A stretch of DNA of 15,970 nt from JAMCXS01 sp964459065 (GTDB taxonomy: Bacteria; Acidobacteriota; Terriglobia; UBA7540), in the NCBI GenBank assembly GCA_964459065.1, contig CAYWMN010000069.1:1-15970 (forward strand), given 5' to 3'. A model generated the notes under the pieces. The model did no database searches and was not told where the DNA came from. It saw only the letters and a program-made list of their open reading frames with translations. Position 1 is the stretch's first letter. Each line of letters begins with the position of its first letter. This document shows, in pieces, positions 1 through 5,530 of this stretch. The translations under genes and the position numbers were made by a program.

Positions 1-807
1 GCCGCCGGCGCTCCCGACCCCTGGGTGGCGCACCCGCGCAATCTGATTCTGGCGGGGCGCGAAAGCCAATCGAGAGTGATCGAAACCTACCTGAGTCTCG
101 ATGGGAACGTGTATTTCAATAACGCCGTCACTGAGATCGTCGCCGAAGAGGGCGCTCGCGTCGATTACGTCAAGGTTCAGCAGGAAAGCGGCGCGGCTTT
201 TCACGTGGCGACGGTTCTGGCGCACGCCGCCCGCAACGCGGGTGTCGAGACGAACTCGTTGCAATTCGGCGCGCGGCTGGGACGCGAAGAAATCACCACG
301 GTTTTGGACGGGGAAGGCGCAGAAGGCATTCTCGGCGGGCTTTACGTCACCAACGGACGCCAGTTGATCGATAACCACACCACCATCGACCATGCGCAAC
401 CGCATTGCTCCAGCCGCGAATTCTATAAAGGCATTCTGGACGGCCAATCAACCGGAGTCTTTAACGGAAAGATCATGGTGCGAAAGGACGCGCAGAAAAC
501 CGACTCCAAGCAGAGCGACAAGAACCTGCTGCTCTCTGAATCCGCTACGATCAACACCAAGCCGCAGCTTGAGATCTTTGCTGACGACGTCAAGTGTACT
601 CACGGAGCGACGGTGGGCCAGATTGATCCCGAATCGATTTTTTATCTGCGGTCCCGCGGCATCGGCCAGGAAGAAGCCCGAAGCATGCTGACGGTGGCTT
701 TTGCCGGCGAGGTTATCGACCACGTGAAGTTCCAGCCGCTGCGGGAGCAGCTGAAAGCGGCGCTGGCGGCGAAGATGGCCTCAGAGCCGCGCCAACAGGA
801 GGCATAA
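1..807 (+). CDS. sufD: SufD, Fe-S cluster assembly scaffold subunit (3' part only)
   Basis: The reading frame is open from base 1, so this is the C-terminal 268 residues of a protein whose start lies upstream; the GTG at 25 is internal. SufD is a right-handed beta-helix protein that pairs with SufB and the ATPase SufC to form the cytoplasmic SufBCD scaffold on which Fe-S clusters are built. The visible part has the family's DNHTTIDHAQPHCSS segment and, near the end, DDVKCTHGATVGQ followed by FYLRSRGI. The Cys-x-His pair of that block is encoded at 595-603 and matches the functionally important C-terminal Cys/His pair of SufD. SufB carries a similar segment, but the helical tail and the position directly before sufS favour SufD. 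The stop TAA overlaps the sufS ATG by one base (TAATG), so the two are translationally coupled. sufB and sufC are expected just outside the window. Confidence 0.93.
   Translation, partial: AAGAPDPWVAHPRNLILAGRESQSRVIETYLSLDGNVYFNNAVTEIVAEEGARVDYVKVQQESGAAFHVATVLAHAARNAGVETNSLQFGARLGREEITTVLDGEGAEGILGGLYVTNGRQLIDNHTTIDHAQPHCSSREFYKGILDGQSTGVFNGKIMVRKDAQKTDSKQSDKNLLLSESATINTKPQLEIFADDVKCTHGATVGQIDPESIFYLRSRGIGQEEARSMLTVAFAGEVIDHVKFQPLREQLKAALAAKMASEPRQQEA
797..802 (+). promoter_or_regulatory. Ribosome binding site of sufS
   Basis: AGGAGG lies inside the last codons of sufD, four bases before the sufS ATG at 807. It supports that start and shows that sufS is translated from within the sufD message. 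Confidence 0.7.
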
Positions 808-2075
808 TGGGCACCGCGCACCATGTCATCAAGGAACCGGCCAGCGAGCAATCGAGCCGCTTTCCCGTTGAAGAAATCCGCAAGGACTTTCCTCTCCTGT
901 CGACTACCGTCCACGGCAAGCCGCTCGTCTATCTTGATAACGCCGCCACCAGTCAGAAACCCCAGGCGGTGATTGACGCGGAAGGACAGTTTTATAGCCG
1001 GGACTGTTCCAACATTCATCGCGGGGTCCATGAACTGAGCGAGCGGGCCACGGGGTGCTTTGAAGAAGCCCGCACCAAGATGCAGCAGTTCCTGAACGCC
1101 CGCCAAAGCCGCGAAATCATCTTTGTGCGTGGGACAACCGAGGCCATCAACCTGGTCGCCAACACTTTTGGCAGAATGCGGGTCGCGGCCGGCGACGAAA
1201 TTCTGATTACCGCCATGGAGCACCATTCGAACATCGTTCCGTGGCAAATGTTGTGTGAAGAAAAAGGCGCCCGGCTGCGCGTTGCGCCCATCAGCGACAG
1301 CGGCGAAATTATCTTTGAAGAATTTGAAAAGCTCCTGGGCCCGCGGACGCGGCTGCTTGCTCTGGTGCACGTTTCCAACGTGCTGGGCACCATTAATCCT
1401 GTCCGCGAAATGATCGAGGCGGCGCACCGGCGGAATGTTCCGGTCCTGCTCGACGGCGCCCAGGCGGCTCCGCACCTCAAGGTTGACGTGCAGGCGCTTG
1501 ACTGTGATTTCTACGCCTTTTCTGGACACAAGCTTTACGGCCCCACCGGAGTGGGCGTGCTTTACGGCAAGGCCGACTTGCTCGAAGCTATGCCGCCTTA
1601 CCAGGGTGGCGGGGATATGATTCGTTCGGTGACCTTTGAAAAGACCATCTATAACGTCCTGCCGCATAAATTTGAGGCGGGGACGCCCAATATCGCCGGC
1701 TCCATCGCCCTTGGCGCAGCGGCGGATTATGTGAACGCCCTTGGACTGGATCGCATTTCCGCTTACGAGGACGATCTGCTGGCATACGGCACACGCGCGC
1801 TGGAGGACATTCCGGGGGTGAGAATTATCGGGACGGCGCGTGAAAAGGCCGGCGTACTTTCTTTCGTAATCGAAGGAATTCACCCGCACGATGTGGGCAC
1901 CGTGCTCGATCAGGAAGGCATTGCGGTGCGAACCGGCCACCACTGTGCTCAACCGCTGATGGAGCGCTTCAAAATTCCGGCCACGACCCGCGCTTCGCTG
2001 GCGTTCTATAATACCGAAGGGGAAATTGACGCTCTGGCCGCTGGAATTCGCAAGGTGAAGGAGTTGTTGGGCTGA
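807..2075 (+). CDS. sufS: SufS, PLP-dependent group II cysteine desulfurase
   Basis: This 422-residue protein removes sulfur from L-cysteine as a protein-bound persulfide, leaving alanine, and passes the sulfur to SufU for cluster assembly. It is a full-length fold-type I aminotransferase-like enzyme with a 20-residue N-terminal extension. The cofactor lysine is K242 in SGHKLYGPTG, AMEHHSNIVPW contributes to the PLP site, and the catalytic cysteine is C380 in RTGHHCAQPL, the short-loop context typical of SufS rather than IscS/NifS. The start at 807 is set by AGGAGG and by the one-base overlap with sufD. The stop TGA overlaps the sufU ATG in the same way. The pairing with SufU implies the Firmicutes-like mechanism in which SufU, not SufE, accepts the sulfur. 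Nothing in the sequence suggests loss of activity. Confidence 0.96.
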   Translation: MGTAHHVIKEPASEQSSRFPVEEIRKDFPLLSTTVHGKPLVYLDNAATSQKPQAVIDAEGQFYSRDCSNIHRGVHELSERATGCFEEARTKMQQFLNARQSREIIFVRGTTEAINLVANTFGRMRVAAGDEILITAMEHHSNIVPWQMLCEEKGARLRVAPISDSGEIIFEEFEKLLGPRTRLLALVHVSNVLGTINPVREMIEAAHRRNVPVLLDGAQAAPHLKVDVQALDCDFYAFSGHKLYGPTGVGVLYGKADLLEAMPPYQGGGDMIRSVTFEKTIYNVLPHKFEAGTPNIAGSIALGAAADYVNALGLDRISAYEDDLLAYGTRALEDIPGVRIIGTAREKAGVLSFVIEGIHPHDVGTVLDQEGIAVRTGHHCAQPLMERFKIPATTRASLAFYNTEGEIDALAAGIRKVKELLG

Positions 2076-2527
2076 TGTCTGACCTGCGCGGTTTATACCA
2101 GGAAGTGATTCTCGATCACAGCAAGAAGCCTCGCAATTTTCGCGCGCTTGAAGGGGCGAGCCGCCATGCGGAAGGTTATAACCCGCTATGCGGCGACAGG
2201 ATCACGATTTACGTCAAGCTTGAAAATGACCGCATCAGCGACGTCAGCTTTCAGGGCACCGGGTGCGCAATTTCGACTTCCTCGGCGTCGCTGCTGACGG
2301 AAACCCTGAAAGGCAAGACGCTGGCCGAAGCCGACGCGCTGTTTGAGCGGTTCCACAAACTGGTGACGGGCCAGGCGAACGGCACCCAGCCGGAGACGGT
2401 TCCGCTGGGAAAACTGGAAGTCTTTTCGGGTGTGGCGGAGTTTCCGGTGCGCGTCAAGTGTGCAACACTCGCCTGGCACACCCTGCGGAGCGCGCTGGCG
2501 GGTGAAGAGACTGTTACCACCGAATAG
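2075..2527 (+). CDS. sufU: SufU, zinc-dependent sulfurtransferase / Fe-S scaffold-like protein
   Basis: This 150-residue protein belongs to the IscU/SufU fold and acts in the cytoplasm as partner of SufS, taking the persulfide from the desulfurase. The metal-binding residues can be placed: C39 and D41 in NPLCGD, C64 in GTGCAIS, and C129 in VKCATL. This is the Cys/Asp/Cys/Cys set that binds zinc in Bacillus SufU. The insert between the second and third cysteine (residues about 85-115, with a GQANG stretch) is the longer SufU type and is shorter in IscU. The ATG shares its A with the sufS stop, so coupling to sufS is tight. The next gene starts 9 bases after the stop. A role as a true cluster scaffold is possible, but sulfur transfer is the better-supported role for the SufU subtype. 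Confidence 0.94.
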   Translation: MSDLRGLYQEVILDHSKKPRNFRALEGASRHAEGYNPLCGDRITIYVKLENDRISDVSFQGTGCAISTSSASLLTETLKGKTLAEADALFERFHKLVTGQANGTQPETVPLGKLEVFSGVAEFPVRVKCATLAWHTLRSALAGEETVTTE

Positions 2528-2536
2528 GGAATAGCC

Positions 2537-2956
2537 ATGGACGAAAACAAAGAACTCGAGGAACAGAGCGGCGCAACCGGGCACGCCCCGACCGAGCCCG
2601 GCAGCACAACCGCTGCGGCGCCCGAAGCCGACGCTTCGGGCAGCCCGGGAGCCGAGGATCTGAAGGAAGAGGTGATCAAGGCGGTCAAGACCGTCTACGA
2701 TCCCGAGATTCCCGTTGATATTTATGAGCTTGGACTGATCTATGAGATCAGCGTTGAGCCGTCGGCGGAAGTTTCCGTCAAGATGACGCTGACAAGCCCG
2801 GCGTGCCCTTCGGCAAGGTCGCTGCCGGGAGAAGTGGAAGACAAGATCCGGGTGATGGCGAACGTGAAAAACGTCAAGGTGGAAGTGGTGTGGGATCCGC
2901 CCTGGGACCCGAGCAAAATGTCGGAGGCGGCCCGGTTGCAGCTTGGCATGATGTAG
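2537..2956 (+). CDS. sufT: SufT-like MIP18/DUF59-family Fe-S maturation protein
   Basis: This 139-residue protein has a MIP18 (DUF59) domain from about residue 40 onward. Visible landmarks are YDPEIPVDIYELGLIYE (54-70), TSPACPSA with the conserved C90, and the end block VVWDPPWDPSKMSE (117-130). Proteins of this family at the end of suf operons (SufT) are Fe-S maturation factors that assist cluster delivery to target enzymes; PaaD is a relative but occurs with phenylacetate genes, which are absent here. Residues 1-40 are an unusual acidic, Ala/Gly/Pro-rich segment that looks disordered. The start is supported by AGGGA at 2526-2530, six bases before the ATG and overlapping the sufU stop. Spacing to sufU is 9 bp. 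The biochemical role is inferred from the family, not seen directly. Confidence 0.88.
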   Translation: MDENKELEEQSGATGHAPTEPGSTTAAAPEADASGSPGAEDLKEEVIKAVKTVYDPEIPVDIYELGLIYEISVEPSAEVSVKMTLTSPACPSARSLPGEVEDKIRVMANVKNVKVEVVWDPPWDPSKMSEAARLQLGMM

Positions 2957-2971
2957 CCATCCCGGGTGAAG

Positions 2972-2983
2972 GTCCGGCCGGAC
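2972..2983. repeat. 12-bp perfect palindrome upstream of the Rrf2 gene
   Basis: GTCCGGCCGGAC reads identically on both strands and lies 27 bp before the Rrf2 start, in the 54-bp gap after sufT. It could be a regulator site or an mRNA hairpin. A perfect 12-mer palindrome is expected a few times by chance in 16 kb, and this one is far more GC-rich than known Rrf2-family operators, so the assignment is weak. Confidence 0.3.
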
Positions 2984-3010
2984 GGTGACCGGCGGCCGGG
3001 GAGATCAAAT

Positions 3011-3514
3011 ATGAAGCTGACTTCACAGGAAGAATACGGGCTCCGGTGCCTGCTGCGGATTGCGCGGGAAGGCGAGGGCGGAAGCCTGACGATCCCGAAA
3101 ATCAGCGAGAAGGAAGGCATTTCGAATTTTTACGTTGCCAAGCTGATGCGAATCCTGCGCCGCGGCGGCCTGGTGAAAAGCGTCCGGGGGCAGGCGGGAG
3201 GTTACGCCATGGCGCGGCCGGCGGACCAGATCGTTGTGGGCGAGGCGCTGGCGGTGCTGGGCGGCCGGCTTTACGACCCGGGTTTTTGCGAAGAGCACGC
3301 GGGCAGCGAATCCCTGTGCAACAATTCGGTGGATTGCTCGGTCCGCTCGCTGTGGCGCGCCGTGCAGCAGGTGATCGACCAGGTCCTGAGCCGGACCACC
3401 CTGAAAGACCTTCTCTCAAACGAGCAGCAGATGACGTCCTGGACCGGACACCTGGTGAAAGTGTCGCCCGCTCCAGCGGCGCCGGCAACAGTCCCCTTGG
3501 ATTCCCCAAAGTAA
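3011..3514 (+). CDS. Rrf2-family transcriptional regulator with a probable Fe-S cluster site
   Basis: This 167-residue protein has the Rrf2/IscR winged helix-turn-helix in its first 85 residues: MKLTSQEEYGLRCLLRIA, then the recognition segment GISNFYVAKLMRILRRGGLV and the wing SVRGQAGGYAMARP. Three cysteines follow, C93, C103 and C109 (C-x9-C-x5-C), in the region where IscR binds its [2Fe-2S] cluster. IscR uses C-x5-C-x5-C plus a histidine three residues after the last cysteine. Here that position is R112, and H96 lies between the first two cysteines. Location among suf genes suggests it senses Fe-S status and controls this operon. The start at 3011 is chosen because GGGGAG at 2998-3003 precedes it and because family alignment begins with this methionine; a GTG at 2966 would add 15 unlikely residues. 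The last 20 residues are Ala/Pro-rich. It could be called IscR-like or SufR-like; orthology cannot be settled here. Confidence 0.9.
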   Translation: MKLTSQEEYGLRCLLRIAREGEGGSLTIPKISEKEGISNFYVAKLMRILRRGGLVKSVRGQAGGYAMARPADQIVVGEALAVLGGRLYDPGFCEEHAGSESLCNNSVDCSVRSLWRAVQQVIDQVLSRTTLKDLLSNEQQMTSWTGHLVKVSPAPAAPATVPLDSPK

Positions 3515-3594
3515 GACGGTTCCGGGTTGCTCAGCGGGATCTCGCACAAGACTCCATTGATTCCAATTCCCATAATCGAGGCCTCTGCACAACG

Positions 3595-4692
3595 ATGACT
3601 GATTCCACACGGAGCCCGTTGGCTGACTTTCATCTTTCCCAAAATGCCACCCTTGGCGAGTATCACGGCGCAATCGTTCCCGCGCGGTTCACGAACCCCC
3701 GCGAAGAACACCTGGCAGCGCGCAACGCCGCCGGCCTTTTTGATTTCTCGTTTCGGGCCAAGTTCGCCATGAAAGGCCGGGACCGCGTGCGCTTTCTGCA
3801 CCGGATCGTTTCCAATGACGTCAAAAGCCTGGCGGCCGGGCAGGGAGTCTATGCCACTCTGCTGAACGCCCAGGGGCAGATCCTTGCCGACCTGCGGATT
3901 TACGCCGCTAGCGACCATCTGCTGGTGGATACCGATGCCGACCTCCGCGCTAAAGCCATCGAGATTCTTCGCCGATACATCATTGGGGATCAGGTCGAAG
4001 TGGAGCCGCTGGACCTCTATGCCCTGGCGGTTGAAGGCCCGCGTGCTCCGGGTCTGGTTGAGAAGACGCTGCATATCGATTTGCCCCCTTTGAAAGAATT
4101 CGAGCATTTTGCAACCAATTACGCGGGGTTCCCGATTCGAGTGGTTCGCATGAGCAATTGTGGCGAGCAAGGTTACGAGATCTGGGTGGGGGCAAAGGGC
4201 ATGATGGGTTTGTGGGGAGCTGCGTGCGGCCAGGCCCCGACCTACGAGATGCTGCCCTGTGGAACCGAAGCGCTGGAATCCCTGCGCATTGAAGCCGGGA
4301 TTCCCCGATACGGCGCAGAATTAAACGAAGATACTCTGCCTCTCGAAGCGAATTTGCTGAATGCGCTCAGCTTCAACAAGGGATGCTATGTGGGACAGGA
4401 AATTGTGGAGCGGGCGCGAAGCCGCGGACACGTCAACTGGAAGCTGGCCGGGTTGCAGGTCGAGGCGGGCGATCCTCCGGCGTGCGGAGAGAAATTGATT
4501 TTCGAAGAGAAGGAAGTCGGAGAGATCACAAGTTCCTGCCTGTCACCCACTTTTCTAAAACCTCTGGCGATGGGTTACGTGCGCCGAGAGCAGGCGCAAC
4601 AGGGAACCCGGCTGAAAACCGCTTCCGGCTCAGGCGCGGAAGTTCGGGACCTTCCCTTTTATCACCGGTCGCCTCAAAACACCAAGGGTTGA
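3595..4692 (+). CDS. ygfZ: YgfZ/IBA57-type folate-binding Fe-S maintenance protein (GcvT-like fold)
   Basis: This 365-residue protein resembles the T-protein of the glycine cleavage system but carries the YgfZ signature KGCYVGQE, with the hallmark cysteine at residue 264, followed by IVERARSRGHVNWKL. Genuine aminomethyltransferases lack this cysteine motif. YgfZ and mitochondrial IBA57 bind folate and keep certain Fe-S enzymes, such as radical-SAM enzymes, active. Other family marks are LHRIVSNDVKSL near the N-terminus, LLNAQGQILADLRIY, and RIEAGIPRYGAEL before the signature. The ATG at 3595 is chosen because residue 20 onward aligns with the family start. Only a weak CGAGG lies 12 bases upstream. 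The frame is open far upstream, but that stretch overlaps the Rrf2 gene and is not coding. Placement 80 bp after the Rrf2 gene and behind suf genes fits an Fe-S role. Confidence 0.92.
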   Translation: MTDSTRSPLADFHLSQNATLGEYHGAIVPARFTNPREEHLAARNAAGLFDFSFRAKFAMKGRDRVRFLHRIVSNDVKSLAAGQGVYATLLNAQGQILADLRIYAASDHLLVDTDADLRAKAIEILRRYIIGDQVEVEPLDLYALAVEGPRAPGLVEKTLHIDLPPLKEFEHFATNYAGFPIRVVRMSNCGEQGYEIWVGAKGMMGLWGAACGQAPTYEMLPCGTEALESLRIEAGIPRYGAELNEDTLPLEANLLNALSFNKGCYVGQEIVERARSRGHVNWKLAGLQVEAGDPPACGEKLIFEEKEVGEITSSCLSPTFLKPLAMGYVRREQAQQGTRLKTASGSGAEVRDLPFYHRSPQNTKG

Positions 4693-4698
4693 CAATCG

Positions 4699-5241
4699 AT
4701 GCCACTGACGCTAGCTCCAAAGACTTCGCGCGGGTTTTCTGTCATGGAGTTGGTGATTGTCGTGGTGATCCTCCTGGTTCTCGCAGCCATTGAAATTCCC
4801 AACCTGATGCAGGCCCGAATTGCCGCCAATCAGGCGGCTGCCGTGGCCTCTCTCAAAACCCTGGAGACGGCGGAAGCGACCTACGCGGTTACGTATAATC
4901 AAGGCTACTCGCCGACTCTGGCGGAATTGGGTCCCTCGAAGGGGTCATCCTCTCCCCAGGCCGCGGATTTGGTGGACAGGCTTTTGGCAGGCGGTGAAAA
5001 GGGCGGATATACCTATGCCTATGTCCCCGGGCCCGTGGTGGACGGCAAGATTAACACCTATACCCTGAAAGCGATCCCCTCGGAGCCGTGCGTTTCAGGT
5101 TATCAGTCCTATACGCTGATACCTTCGAACCAGGTAACGATTACCGCGCAGAACTTTGCCACGGCTGAGAAAAATAACTTCGTAGCCCAGGTCCTGATCG
5201 GATCAATGGGAGGCGGGGCCGTGGGATGCGGCAGTCCGTGA
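4699..5241 (+). CDS. Type IV pilin-like protein (class III signal peptide)
   Basis: This 180-residue protein has a prepilin leader of 12 residues ending in K8-T-S-R-G12, followed by F13 and the conserved glutamate E17 at mature position 5, then a hydrophobic helix to about residue 35 with the proline of EIPNLMQARIAANQ. A PilD-type prepilin peptidase should cut after G12 and methylate F13. The helix continues as AAAVASLKTLETAEATYAVTYN, typical of short pilins and pseudopilins in Acidobacteriota. The C-terminal part is beta-rich with two cysteines (SEPCVSGY and the final VGCGSP) that could form a disulfide. The start gives a proper leader, whereas a later ATG at 4744 would remove it. It begins only 6 bp after ygfZ, with AAGGG at 4684-4688 as a possible ribosome site. 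A type II secretion pseudopilin is an alternative. No assembly ATPase or PilC lies nearby. Confidence 0.87.
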   Translation: MPLTLAPKTSRGFSVMELVIVVVILLVLAAIEIPNLMQARIAANQAAAVASLKTLETAEATYAVTYNQGYSPTLAELGPSKGSSSPQAADLVDRLLAGGEKGGYTYAYVPGPVVDGKINTYTLKAIPSEPCVSGYQSYTLIPSNQVTITAQNFATAEKNNFVAQVLIGSMGGGAVGCGSP

Positions 5242-5530
5242 AAACCCTCCTTAGAAGAACCTCAAAGCAGTCCAATAGAACTGAAAGTTTATAGCTTTGC
5301 GCTGGGTCGAAAGCTTTGCCGGCGCGGCGCAAGCCCTCTCAACGCCGCCGAAAAGCAAGACTTGCCGATCAAAACCGGAGCCGGTGCTAGAAGAGAGAGC
5401 ATTTTCGTCTTTCGGTCTCTCATGCGTGTTCTACAGACTGACGATTCGAATAGTAATGGAAAAGCGAAGCGACAGGCTGAAACAGAGCAGGGTTTGAGTT
5501 CGGGAGCGTCGGCATCCGATTCCGGTATCG
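5242..5530 (+). other. Non-coding gap between pilin gene and PilZ-like gene, with short repeats
   Basis: No convincing gene was seen in these 289 bases; the short open frames here have no ribosome site or recognisable sequence. The octamer AGCTTTGC occurs twice, at 5293-5300 and 5312-5319, and AGCTTT (5293-5298) can pair with AAAGCT (5310-5315). A second stem can form between GCGGCG (5324-5329) and CGCCGC (5343-5348). Neither is followed by a T-run, so neither is a clear terminator. The gap probably contains the promoter of the next gene, but no confident -35/-10 pair was found. Confidence 0.5.

Noticed and set aside
642..1952. A 436-codon open frame on the minus strand opposite the end of sufD and most of sufS
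   Set aside because: sufS on the + strand has all catalytic residues and coupled starts. The minus frame has no recognisable domain and reflects codon bias in GC-rich DNA.
3046..3594. A long in-frame extension upstream of ygfZ that overlaps the Rrf2 gene
   Set aside because: Its translation is low-complexity, rich in Arg, Gly and Ala, and it lies over a conserved Rrf2 gene in another frame; family alignment of YgfZ begins after 3595.
3271..4170. A 299-codon minus-strand frame opposite the Rrf2 and ygfZ genes
   Set aside because: No known motif, no ribosome site, and fully overlapped by two well-supported + strand genes.
5270..5325. Minus-strand resemblance to the c-di-GMP-I riboswitch core (GGCAAA followed by GCGCAAAGC)
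   Set aside because: The GNRA-capped hairpin between the two blocks and the downstream receptor helix are missing, and there is no minus-strand gene for it to control.
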